Positions 29,846 through 36,351 of a stretch of DNA of 45,097 nt are shown here, piece by piece (position 1 is the first letter of the stretch; each line of letters begins with the position of its first letter). The notes beneath the pieces are model-generated. The model did no database searches. It was given only the letters and a program-made list of their open reading frames with translations, and was not told where the DNA came from. The translations under genes and the position numbers were made by a program. The DNA is from a virus, in the IMG/VR virus record IMGVR_UViG_3300025131_000082, positions 1-45,097 of that record. One strand, 5' to 3'.

Positions 29846-30284
29846 CTGCGGCGCCCAAAAGCCGTTGAGTGAGTTTTATGCCTCTGTCCCGAGGTGCAAG
29901 GAGTGTCATAAAGCAGCCGTCAAGGCGGCTAGGGAGAGGAAGGCCGACTACTACAAGGCCTACGACCGGGCGAGGGCGAATAGGCCTGATCGTGTGGCCG
30001 CGAGAAAAGTTTATGCGGGCACGGATCAGGGCAAGGAAAGGCAGAGGGCTGGAGCAGAGGCGTGGCGGAAAAGAAACCCAGAAAAACGAGCGGCTCACGT
30101 TGCCCTTGGAAATGCTGTCCGTGATGGGCGTGTCGTTAAAAAGCCTTGCGAGCAGTGCGGCACTGAGAAGGGTGTCCATGGGCATCACAAGGATTACAGC
30201 AAGCCCCTGGAGGTCCGCTGGCTTTGTTATCAGTGCCACTTCGATCATCACGTCAAGGTGAGGGAGAATGAGCGGCAGCAATAA
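29829..30284 (+). CDS. Zinc-ribbon/HNH-type endonuclease-like protein
   Basis: The 151-residue protein has an N-terminal zinc pair (CKGCGAQKPLSEFYASVPRC then KEC) and a C-terminal CEQCG...HGHHKDYSKPLEVRWLC followed by YQCH, an HNH-related treble clef common in phage proteins. A very basic middle (KAARERKADYYKAYDRARAN) fits DNA binding. The gene sits between SSB and an unrelated gene with its own possible promoter, as homing-type insertions do. It overlaps the next gene by 17 bases. No Shine-Dalgarno is seen. Confidence 0.68.
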   Translation: MKTCKGCGAQKPLSEFYASVPRCKECHKAAVKAARERKADYYKAYDRARANRPDRVAARKVYAGTDQGKERQRAGAEAWRKRNPEKRAAHVALGNAVRDGRVVKKPCEQCGTEKGVHGHHKDYSKPLEVRWLCYQCHFDHHVKVRENERQQ

Positions 30285-30798
30285 ACCTCTCGGCGGGCAC
30301 TGGCTAGACCCCGGCTGGGTCCGCCGACGCCTCCACCTAATGGGGGCCGAGGATGCCAAGGCGGGCATGCTGGCGCCCATCAAGGGCGGGGGTAACCCCA
30401 TCAGACATCTCTTTCGTAAAGGGGTGCTGGACAACAACCACGTCGCGGCAGCCGAGGAGATCGAGAAGGTCTTCGAGGCCGTCAGCGCCGGCTACTTCCC
30501 CAAGTCGCCCAGGCTCAACGGGCCGACCTCGATGAAAGACCCCGGCGGCTACTACCAGCGCCTGCCGGCGTCGATGCTCGACGGCTTCCAGCTCAACTAC
30601 CGCCCATGGGCCGAGGAGACGGGCACCATCCGCATCACGCCCGAGGTGACCGTCCTGGGTGCCACGCTCCATGCCGTGGTGGACGGCTGGCGCCTCAGGG
30701 ACATCGAGCGGCTGTGCGAGAAGGCGCAGGGTCACGGGTATGCTGGTGCTATGCTTCAAGATAGCCTCGACAGGTACGTTGAGCATGCGGGATGGTAG
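30268..30798 (+). CDS. Hypothetical early protein
   Basis: The 176-residue protein contains LHLMGAEDAKAGMLAPIKGG, a Gly/Pro-rich middle, and a C-terminal helical part (VVDGWRLRDIERLCEKAQGH). It vaguely resembles alphaproteobacterial DUF6456-type regulators but is not a secure match. ATG 30268 follows GTGAGGGAG. It is the last gene before the long regulatory gap at 30799-30949. Confidence 0.5.
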   Translation: MSGSNKPLGGHWLDPGWVRRRLHLMGAEDAKAGMLAPIKGGGNPIRHLFRKGVLDNNHVAAAEEIEKVFEAVSAGYFPKSPRLNGPTSMKDPGGYYQRLPASMLDGFQLNYRPWAEETGTIRITPEVTVLGATLHAVVDGWRLRDIERLCEKAQGHGYAGAMLQDSLDRYVEHAGW

Positions 30799-30846
30799 GG
30801 GTGGGCAAATTTCCCCACCTGTAACCTATTGATATTACAGACTTTT
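30799..30846 (+). terminator. Paired hairpins ending the early operon
   Basis: GGTGGG (30800-30805) pairs with CCCACC (30814-30819), and CTGTAA (30819-30824) pairs with TTACAG (30835-30840), the second followed by ACTTTT. Overlap of the arms allows only one to form fully at a time. The T run is short, so this is a weak or attenuating terminator after the 30268 gene. Confidence 0.35.
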
Positions 30847-30850
30847 CCTT

Positions 30851-30889
30851 ATGGGAAAAATAGGTCAAAAAAATGCCTAATTATCCCAT
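30851..30889. repeat. Interrupted 39-bp palindrome in an AT-rich gap
   Basis: ATGGGA-4-TAGG-11-CCTA-4-TCCCAT: two nested perfect arms spaced symmetrically around an A-rich centre (30851-30856 with 30884-30889, 30861-30864 with 30876-30879). The AT content is far above the genome average. It lies just upstream of the operator-promoter at 30895. Read as half-sites, each arm gives CCTAWTTWTCCCAT, which contains a partial DnaA-box-like TTATCC on one arm. Possible protein-binding site, activator site or origin element. Confidence 0.6.
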
Positions 30890-30894
30890 TTAGA

Positions 30895-30925
30895 TGTTGC
30901 AACGATGCGACATCGTCCCTATATA
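30895..30925 (+). promoter_or_regulatory. Rightward promoter with palindromic operator
   Basis: TTGCAA (30897-30902) and TATATA (30920-30925) are 17 bases apart. The operator TGTTGCAACGATGCGACA (30895-30912) covers the -35, with half-sites matching the perfect palindrome at 519-536. It drives the gene at 30950, whose ribosome site is AAGGGAGAGAG. Confidence 0.7.
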
Positions 30926-30949
30926 TGAGGGGCACAAGGGAGAGAGAAC

Positions 30950-31234
30950 ATGACCACCGCGAAATTCCAGACCGAAACCAAATACGGCTCGCCGCTCAAC
31001 AACATCAAGATCAATGGCCGCGAGTACACCGTCAGCCGCATCACCGAGATCACGAAGCAGGCCGATGGCTACACCTTCACTGGGCTGGCCAACGGTTCGC
31101 CTTTTGAAATTTACGGCGGCAAGAAGTCTGGCGGAGCGGCCAACGAGTGGTTCGTTGAGTGGCCGGCAGCTTTCTCCAGCTACATCCGTGCGACCAGCTT
31201 GGTCGATGCCGTGAAGCTGATTGAGGGCGCATAG
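30950..31234 (+). CDS. Operator-controlled small hypothetical protein
   Basis: The 94-residue protein reads ITKQADGYTFTGLANGSPFE then a Gly/Lys turn and EWFVEWPAAFSSYIRATSLV, a mostly beta fold without known motif. It is the first gene after the regulated promoter at 30895, so it is probably made early or on derepression. Function unknown. Confidence 0.6.
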   Translation: MTTAKFQTETKYGSPLNNIKINGREYTVSRITEITKQADGYTFTGLANGSPFEIYGGKKSGGAANEWFVEWPAAFSSYIRATSLVDAVKLIEGA

Positions 31235-31272
31235 GCGCCTTCGGCATCAACCCCAACCCAGGAGACAGATAG

Positions 31273-31485
31273 ATGACTACAGCAAAATGGAACGGTTACG
31301 GATGGCAAGCATCAACCAAGCGACAGGTCCGCATCAAGGCCGGCGTTCGACCTTATGGCGGACGGCTCGTTGATGTGGTCAGTGAAAACGAGCGCGAGGT
31401 CACGGTGATACCGCCGCATCCGGTGAAGCCTATCGAGCGGGTGTATCAGAGGGATGAGATTGAGGAACTGGGGGGCCGGAAATAA
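31273..31485 (+). CDS. Small basic hypothetical protein
   Basis: The 70-residue protein (WNGYGWQASTKRQVRIKAGV, then SENEREVTVIPPHPVKPIER) looks like a small SH3-like barrel. The leader CCCCAACCCAGGAG (31251-31264) is repeated exactly before the 31828 gene. It shares the transcript of 30950. Confidence 0.55.
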   Translation: MTTAKWNGYGWQASTKRQVRIKAGVRPYGGRLVDVVSENEREVTVIPPHPVKPIERVYQRDEIEELGGRK

Positions 31486-31489
31486 GGGC

Positions 31490-31505
31490 TTCTTTCCCGA
31501 AAGAA
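31490..31505. repeat. Palindrome upstream of the 31512 promoter
   Basis: TTCTTTC (31490-31496) and GAAAGAA (31499-31505) are perfect inverted arms separated by CC, seven bases before the -35. It may end the upstream transcript or bind a protein that acts on the promoter. Confidence 0.55.
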
Positions 31506-31509
31506 AAGT

Positions 31510-31540
31510 GTTGCATCTTTGCTCCAAAGCTCCTATATAG
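31510..31540 (+). promoter_or_regulatory. Second rightward promoter with operator
   Basis: TTGCAT (31512-31517) and TATATA (31535-31540) are 17 bases apart. The operator TGTTGCATCTTTGCTCCA (31510-31527) covers the -35 with one conserved and one degenerate half-site. It drives 31561 and 31828, ended by the terminator at 33069. Confidence 0.68.
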
Positions 31541-31560
31541 AAGGGGAAGGAGAAACCCAG

Positions 31561-31803
31561 ATGACCGCACCCATCCGCAAGATCATTCACACCACGGGCG
31601 CCCCCGACCGCAGCACCGCCCGCATGATCCGTCGCCCCGGCAAGATCACCTCCGCCACCCTGGAATGTGGCCATGAGTTGTGGGCCAACGCGGGCGATGT
31701 CAGGCAGGGCAAAATGTATTGCTTCGATTGTTTTTACAACAAGCCCGTCACGGGCAACGCCCAGATCACTCTCGACATGCTTGGCCTGACCGCCGTCCAG
31801 TAA
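31561..31803 (+). CDS. Small zinc-ribbon-like protein
   Basis: The 80-residue protein has ECGHELWANAG and CFDCF (Cys and His pairs near residues 38-40 and 56-59), a likely zinc site, on a basic N-terminus. ATG 31561 follows GGGGAAGGAGAAACC about 20 bases after the promoter -10. It may bind nucleic acid. Upstream in-frame starts lie over the promoter and are rejected. Confidence 0.6.
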   Translation: MTAPIRKIIHTTGAPDRSTARMIRRPGKITSATLECGHELWANAGDVRQGKMYCFDCFYNKPVTGNAQITLDMLGLTAVQ

Positions 31804-31827
31804 CCACCCCAACCCAGGAGCCATCTG

Positions 31828-33081
31828 ATGCAGTACAACATCCCCCGCGCCAACCTCAGCCACCTGCGGAAGCGGATCGAGAAGATCTCCCGCAAGGCCG
31901 AGAAGCTGGGCTGCGAGCCCGTCACCCTGACCGAAGGCGAGACCTTCACCACCGTGAAGCTGCCGGGTCAGGATGCTTTCAACACCACCTCGACTGAGAA
32001 GATCGAGGAGGCCTCCCGCAACAAGCACGCCTCCATCCGCACCTACACCAAGGTCACGGTCGAGGGTGCCGCACCGCAGATCAAGGGCTGGACCCTGATC
32101 GCCGCGCTCGATCACAAGAGCCACTCCGAGACCATCGTCAAGACCACCGTCGATGATCTGCCGGTCAAGTACCGCCAGCACGACGGTTCCTGCGACCACT
32201 GCCAGACCAAACGTCGCCGCAACGACACCTACGTCCTGCGGAACGATGCCGGCGAGACCAAGGCCGTTGGCCGGCAGTGCCTGAAAGACTTCCTGGGCTA
32301 CAACGATCCCCAGAAGGTTGCTGAGTGGCAGACCTTTCACAAGATCGTGGACATCTGCCGCGATGCCGAGGAGTGGGGTTGGGCCGGCGAGCGTGTCAAT
32401 CCCGAGATTGGCCTGGAGCGGTTCCTGGCCCAGACCAGCGCCTGCGTCCGCAAGAATGGCTGGGTCTCTCGCGGCGCTGCCAGGAACATTCCTGAGTACA
32501 CTGCCACTGCTGACACCGCCTGGGGCCAGTTCTTCCTCTCCCCGGAGCAGGTTGCCAAGGGCTTCAAGATCCATACCGATGAGAAGGACATCGAGGTTGC
32601 TCGCGATACCATCCAGCACATCGCCTCCCGCGAAGTCCGCAGCGATTTCGATCACAACCTCAGCGTCGCGCTCAAGGATGACTTCGTGACCTACGCCACT
32701 GCCGGGATCGTCGCCTCAGCCATCAGCGTCTACCAGCGTTGGCAGGAAGCGGAGATCAAGAAGGCAGTCGAAGCCGCCCACCGCGAAGCCCGCCCCAGCA
32801 GCCACATCGGAGAGGCCAAGCAACGCCTGGACCTGGGCGAGGTCACCCTGGTTCACAAGTCCTGGCATGACAGCCAGTGGGGCAGCACCGCGCTGCATCG
32901 CTTCGAGGACACCGATGGCAACGTGATCATCTGGTGGGCCTCGGGCTCTGGTTCTGCCGCTGACGTGCTGGAGCAAGGTGACACCGCCCATGTGACGGCG
33001 ACCGTCAAAAAGCATGACGACTACAAGGGCACGCCGCAGACGGTGGTGACCCGCCTGACGATCCACGAGGAGGCGGCTTAG
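31828..33081 (+). CDS. Uncharacterised zinc-binding, OB-fold-like early protein (417 aa)
   Basis: This is the largest early gene of unknown role. A four-Cys zinc site is suggested by CDHCQTKRRRNDTYVLRN near residue 120 and VGRQCLKDFLG near 148. The C-terminal 100 residues (STALHRFEDTDGNVIIWWAS, then GDTAHVTATVKKHDDYKGTP) look like an OB fold. A single-strand nucleic-acid binder is plausible but unproven. The leader repeats CCCCAACCCAGGAG from before 31273. The stop codon sits in the loop of the terminator at 33069, closing a two-gene operator-controlled unit. Confidence 0.7.
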   Translation: MQYNIPRANLSHLRKRIEKISRKAEKLGCEPVTLTEGETFTTVKLPGQDAFNTTSTEKIEEASRNKHASIRTYTKVTVEGAAPQIKGWTLIAALDHKSHSETIVKTTVDDLPVKYRQHDGSCDHCQTKRRRNDTYVLRNDAGETKAVGRQCLKDFLGYNDPQKVAEWQTFHKIVDICRDAEEWGWAGERVNPEIGLERFLAQTSACVRKNGWVSRGAARNIPEYTATADTAWGQFFLSPEQVAKGFKIHTDEKDIEVARDTIQHIASREVRSDFDHNLSVALKDDFVTYATAGIVASAISVYQRWQEAEIKKAVEAAHREARPSSHIGEAKQRLDLGEVTLVHKSWHDSQWGSTALHRFEDTDGNVIIWWASGSGSAADVLEQGDTAHVTATVKKHDDYKGTPQTVVTRLTIHEEAA

Positions 33082-33098
33082 GCCGTCTCCATTTTTTT
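33069..33098 (+). terminator. Strong terminator with stop codon in its loop
   Basis: GGAGGCGGC (33069-33077) pairs with GCCGTCTCC (33082-33090), nine pairs with one wobble, loop TTAG, then A and seven T residues (33092-33098). The TAG of the loop is the stop of the 417-residue gene, so the coding end and terminator are fused. Confidence 0.85.
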
Positions 33099-33103
33099 AC
33101 ACA

Positions 33104-33135
33104 ATCTTCCGACAAACCAAGGACTGTCGGAAGAT
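33104..33135. repeat. Perfect 11-bp inverted repeat after the terminator
   Basis: ATCTTCCGACA (33104-33114) and TGTCGGAAGAT (33125-33135) flank a 10-base spacer. No T run follows on either strand, so it is not a classical terminator. It could be an operator for the next operon or an RNA-processing hairpin. No good sigma70 promoter is evident around it. Confidence 0.7.
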
Positions 33136-33152
33136 AAACAGGAGATGATGTG

Positions 33153-33350
33153 ATGTCCGACTTCAAAGCAACAGACCACGGCACTGTGGTGGGGTTCGCC
33201 CCTCTCACTGAAGCCGCCCAGGAGTTCCTCGATGAGAACGTCCACATCGAGGACTGGCAGTGGGTTGGCCAGCAGTTCTATGTCGACCACCGCCCCGCCC
33301 AGAACCTGATCGACGGTATCGTGTCGGCGGGTCTGTCGGTAGGAGGGTGA
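33153..33350 (+). CDS. Small hypothetical protein
   Basis: The 65-residue acidic protein (GFAPLTEAAQEFLDENVHIE, then WQWVGQQFYVDHRPAQNLID) starts the accessory run of tiny genes. ATG 33153 follows AGGAGATGATGTG, a recurrent start context in this genome. Confidence 0.55.
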   Translation: MSDFKATDHGTVVGFAPLTEAAQEFLDENVHIEDWQWVGQQFYVDHRPAQNLIDGIVSAGLSVGG

Positions 33351-33351
33351 T

Positions 33352-33600
33352 ATGACCATCCTGAAGCACAACGAGTACGACCGCACCCTGCGTGAACTCT
33401 GGTACGACGAGGTCCACGGAGACAACGGCCTCGCCCCTGGCGATGTCGGCTCGAACCCCAATGCTCGCATTGCCCGTCACAACCACCTCGAACGCGCCCT
33501 TCGTGAGGGCTGGGCCGAGGTGCGCTACAGCGGGCCGAGGGGTGGCCGGCGCTATCACTCCGTCAAGGACGTGAAGCCGAGGGCGGCGAACGATGGCTAG
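33352..33600 (+). CDS. Small hypothetical protein
   Basis: The 82-residue protein is polar (YDRTLRELWYDEVHGDNGLA, then HLERALREGWAEVRYSGPRG). It starts a few bases after the previous stop, with GTAGGAGGGTGAT upstream, and overlaps the next gene by eight bases. No family recognised. Confidence 0.55.
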   Translation: MTILKHNEYDRTLRELWYDEVHGDNGLAPGDVGSNPNARIARHNHLERALREGWAEVRYSGPRGGRRYHSVKDVKPRAANDG

Positions 33601-33826
33601 CACCTGGGTCAAGAGCATTCGCTGGATGGAACAGCGGCACAACGGTTACTGGTGCGTCCATGAGATTGTTTTTGGCCGCACCATGGCCTGGAGCCATCTG
33701 CCTGAGGAGACGATGAACTATGCTCCTCACGATGGCGAGCATCACACCGTCCTTGAGGCAAACAATCGTGAGAGTGCCGTGAGCCTCTTGCGGGCGTTTG
33801 ACGGGCGGACCTTTCAGGGGGCATAA
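33593..33826 (+). CDS. Small hypothetical protein
   Basis: The 77-residue protein is rich in His and Trp (SIRWMEQRHNGYWCVHEIVF) and ends ESAVSLLRAFDGRTFQG. ATG 33593 lies within the preceding gene. No family recognised; it belongs to the coupled accessory operon. Confidence 0.5.
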   Translation: MASTWVKSIRWMEQRHNGYWCVHEIVFGRTMAWSHLPEETMNYAPHDGEHHTVLEANNRESAVSLLRAFDGRTFQGA

Positions 33827-33832
33827 TGAGCC

Positions 33833-34132
33833 ATGTGTAGGATGTGTGAAATCAGGGCCTTGGTCGAGGCGGCGGACGCTGCGAACTCCGCCACTTGTCA
33901 GGCCATCAATGACATCGCTGACGCCCATGACGAACTCGTGGACCCGGCCACGGCGGACGCCTTCGAGGGTAAGGACGCGGAGCTTTACGCCACCCTCCTT
34001 GAGGGGGCGGAGAGGCTATCCAAGTGCCGGCGTGCCCACAAGAAAATCATGGAGGAACTCGACGCCAGGGACGATGTCGAGGTCTTAGAGGATGAGGTAC
34101 TCCACGATGCGCCGCGCCATTCAATTCATTAG
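33833..34132 (+). CDS. Small acidic helical protein
   Basis: The 99-residue protein begins MCRMCEIRALVEAADAANSA and is helical and acidic throughout (LLEGAERLSKCRRAHKKIME). The Cys pair at the N-terminus could bind metal. It ends 10 bases before ATG 34143. Confidence 0.5.
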   Translation: MCRMCEIRALVEAADAANSATCQAINDIADAHDELVDPATADAFEGKDAELYATLLEGAERLSKCRRAHKKIMEELDARDDVEVLEDEVLHDAPRHSIH

Positions 34133-34142
34133 GGATAAGATC

Positions 34143-34532
34143 ATGTCAGACTTCAGTTACAGCAAGGCCCCTGAGGGGGGCTATCACGTCGCAGACGGCG
34201 ATGGGCAGCGCCTTGGCCACATCGAGCGTGTCAGCTCGCACGAGTGGCAGGCCAACCAGCACGGCGAGACCGTGGGTGGCTTTCAGGTGCGCGGATCGGC
34301 GGCGGTATACCTGCTCGAAAACTTCGACGCCGCCAAGGTCGAGGTGCCCGTCGATGCCGACAGCAACCACAAGGTCTACGCCGTTCTGAAGGCGTCGAAG
34401 AAACCGCTGAACTCGAAGACCATCGCGGCGGCTGCCGGCCTCGATCTCCTGGCGACCAAGGTCATCCTCTCCCGCCTCTTCCATGCCGGCAGGATCACCC
34501 GGCCCCAGGCCATGAGGTATCAGGTCAAGTAA
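34143..34532 (+). CDS. Putative winged-helix DNA-binding protein
   Basis: The 129-residue protein has a beta-type N-terminal half (GQRLGHIERVSSHEWQANQH) and a C-terminal winged-helix-like half (KVYAVLKASKKPLNSKTIAA, then TKVILSRLFHAGRITRP), resembling small regulators. ATG 34143 follows TTAGGGATAAG; a longer start at 34092 lies in the previous gene. A DNA-binding role is plausible. Confidence 0.5.
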   Translation: MSDFSYSKAPEGGYHVADGDGQRLGHIERVSSHEWQANQHGETVGGFQVRGSAAVYLLENFDAAKVEVPVDADSNHKVYAVLKASKKPLNSKTIAAAAGLDLLATKVILSRLFHAGRITRPQAMRYQVK

Positions 34533-34556
34533 CAGCCCAACATGAAAGGATGAGTG

Positions 34557-34964
34557 ATGCCATCCAACTACCCCGCTGACTGGATGACCAAAGACGCCAG
34601 CGCCGAGAAGCGTGCCGGCAAAAAGGTGGACGCCAAGCTGTCCCTGGAGAAGCTCACTGAGCCGACCTTGGTCGGAGCCAGGGGCCGCACAGAGAAGGGG
34701 CAGGCCCACTGGGGAGGTGAAGGCCCTTCAGCCAAGAGGTGCCGCCACTGCGTCCACTGGACGCCGCCTGAGGGTATCCATATGTACTCCGTCAAGGGCG
34801 TGCTGGCGAAGGGCTGGTGCCAGGAGTACGTCAAGCTCTCGAACACCAAGGCGCCCGGCCCCAAGTTCAGGCACGGTGCCCTGACGTGCAAACATTTCAT
34901 CGAGAACCCCAAGCCGCCGAGAGAATTTGCCAAGCTCGATGCCTCGACTGGGGGGTGGGTGTGA
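34557..34964 (+). CDS. Small protein with Cys/His cluster
   Basis: The 135-residue protein has CRHCVHWTPPEGIH, GWCQEYVKL and LTCKHFIENP in its C-terminal half, a likely zinc site of four Cys with His. The N-terminal half is basic (SAEKRAGKKVDAKLSLEKLT). ATG 34557 follows AAAGGATGAGTG. It overlaps the next ATG by one base. Confidence 0.5.
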   Translation: MPSNYPADWMTKDASAEKRAGKKVDAKLSLEKLTEPTLVGARGRTEKGQAHWGGEGPSAKRCRHCVHWTPPEGIHMYSVKGVLAKGWCQEYVKLSNTKAPGPKFRHGALTCKHFIENPKPPREFAKLDASTGGWV

Positions 34965-35176
34965 TGGAATGGGGGCACGGCATCACCCTTGGCATGCTGG
35001 CCTTTTCGGTAGGCTTGCTTGTCCTGGTGACACTCCAGGGCAGCGACCTCAAGGAGGAGATAGCCACCCTCAAGGCCAACGAACAGCCAGACGTGCGGGC
35101 GCTGATCAGGTCCACCACGGACCTCAATGAGCGCACCCTTAGGATTATGGATGCTATGGAAAGGAGTTGCCGGTAA
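34964..35176 (+). CDS. Single-TM protein with helical tail
   Basis: The 70-residue product starts at ATG 34964, overlapping the previous stop. The hydrophobic helix ITLGMLAFSVGLLVLVTLQG (about residues 7-26) is followed by a charged helical tail. Membrane location is likely; function unknown. Confidence 0.55.
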   Translation: MEWGHGITLGMLAFSVGLLVLVTLQGSDLKEEIATLKANEQPDVRALIRSTTDLNERTLRIMDAMERSCR

Positions 35177-35349
35177 TGGTCGCCAAGGCAATGCAGATGC
35201 TGAAGGATAAGCTCGATGTTGCTGAGGCGCAGCGGAATGAGTGGGAGGACAATTTCCGCAAGTACGGAGACCACCTGTACAATTGCGCCAATGAAAGAGG
35301 TGATCCTTGTAGCTGCGGTTTTATTACCGCGAGCGGAGAGGGTGAGTGA
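35176..35349 (+). CDS. Small coiled protein with Cys-rich end
   Basis: The 57-residue protein begins AKAMQMLKDKLDVAEAQRNE then WEDNFRKYGDHLYNCANERG and has a C-terminal CSCGF. It resembles phage segments of the FxKYG-H-C-CxCGF type. The 35694 protein has a related AQR...FSKYG stretch, so the two may be paralogues. Starts and ends overlap the neighbours by one base. Confidence 0.55.
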   Translation: MVAKAMQMLKDKLDVAEAQRNEWEDNFRKYGDHLYNCANERGDPCSCGFITASGEGE

Positions 35350-35549
35350 TGCTGATGCACTCCAGCGGCAAGCTCAATGGCTACTGGGAGGGCGACACCT
35401 TCATGGTGAGGGCCGAATACGACCGGGGCTACTTCGAGCTGCCTCTGCCGGTCGAGAGCGCCCGGTGGCTGGCTGAGAGGATCGCGGAGGGCATGCCGGC
35501 GACCGATGCCGGCGCCGCTGCCCAGGTAGTGGATAAGGCTGATGATTAA
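35349..35549 (+). CDS. Small hypothetical protein
   Basis: The 66-residue protein (HSSGKLNGYWEGDTFMVRAE, then ELPLPVESARWLAERIAEGM) starts at ATG 35349 rather than the GTG three bases earlier. It overlaps the 50-residue gene at 35542 by eight bases. Confidence 0.5.
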   Translation: MLMHSSGKLNGYWEGDTFMVRAEYDRGYFELPLPVESARWLAERIAEGMPATDAGAAAQVVDKADD

Positions 35550-35694
35550 TCTCTATAAGCCAGACCCCTGCAAGTGCGAGGGCAAATGGTTTCTCCTACA
35601 TCCAGGCGACAGCAGTGGCTATGGGATGCGGCTTTTCAAACATTTCTGGGAATGCAATGGATGCGGCAGGCTGGCGCCGCTGGAAGGTGAGTGA
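35542..35694 (+). CDS. 50-residue zinc-ribbon-like protein
   Basis: ATG 35542 opens a frame of 50 codons ending TGA 35692-35694, which overlaps the next ATG. The product contains CKCEGKWFLLHPG and, near its end, ECNGCGRLAPLEG: two Cys pairs spaced as in a zinc ribbon. It fills what would otherwise be a 150-base gap. Confidence 0.55.
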   Translation: MINLYKPDPCKCEGKWFLLHPGDSSGYGMRLFKHFWECNGCGRLAPLEGE

Positions 35695-36233
35695 TGGTTG
35701 ATGGAGTATCGGGACTGATACGAGAACTGCGGCTCGCTGACGCTCGTGGTGTAGCGCCGCCCCAGAACTGGACCGCCCTCGCTGCCAGCGCAATGGAAGA
35801 ACAGGCCAACCTGATCCGCACCACCCAGGCCCAGCGCGACAAGGCGATGGAGGGTTTTAGTAAATATGGAAGCTGCACAAACCGCTGCACGTCCGACCGT
35901 AATGGCACCACCGCCACCACTGGATCACGCGAACTGAGCGATGCTGTGCTGTTGGCGCATGGGTGGGAGCGTAAAAAAGATATTGAATTTGAAGATGGCT
36001 GGACTGGCAGGTGGGATTGGCTTTCACCAAGCGGGCAATTTTACCTTGACCGCCCCGACCCCACCCGCAGCGTGGACGATGCGCTGGCGCTGGCTGGGGA
36101 CGATTGGACAGCAGTCCTGATTGGTGCAATGGACCGTCTTGACATCATCGCGTTCACTACAGATGAACAGCCCGATCTAAAACTGCTGCCCCTCGCAATC
36201 TGCGCGGCGCTGGTGGAGATGAAAGATGGATGA
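35694..36233 (+). CDS. Hypothetical accessory protein
   Basis: The 179-residue protein has an N-terminal helical part with LIRTTQAQRDKAMEGFSKYG that resembles the 35176 protein, and a C-terminal region (LLAHGWERKKDIEFEDGWTG, then LSPSGQFYLDRPDPTRSVDD) typical of phage accessory proteins. It looks like a joined pair of modules. ATG 35694 overlaps the previous stop. Confidence 0.5.
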   Translation: MVDGVSGLIRELRLADARGVAPPQNWTALAASAMEEQANLIRTTQAQRDKAMEGFSKYGSCTNRCTSDRNGTTATTGSRELSDAVLLAHGWERKKDIEFEDGWTGRWDWLSPSGQFYLDRPDPTRSVDDALALAGDDWTAVLIGAMDRLDIIAFTTDEQPDLKLLPLAICAALVEMKDG

Positions 36234-36351
36234 AGACACCATCAAGAGGATCGAGCGAGCCAGGGGCCGGGCGGATGCCACGGCTTGGCTGGTAATGGGA
36301 TGCGTTGGGGCGCTGGTAATTCTGCTGGCCCTAGAATGGATGGGGGTGTGA
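36226..36351 (+). CDS. 41-residue single-TM protein
   Basis: ATG 36226 with GGTGGAGATGAAAG upstream opens a 41-codon frame. The product has a charged start (DEDTIKRIERARGRADAT) and one hydrophobic helix (AWLVMGCVGALVILLALEW). It overlaps both neighbours. Confidence 0.5.
   Translation: MDEDTIKRIERARGRADATAWLVMGCVGALVILLALEWMGV

Noticed and set aside
31312-32655. 447-codon minus-strand frame
   Set aside because: Antisense to operator-controlled genes and crosses their promoter and leader; no start signals.
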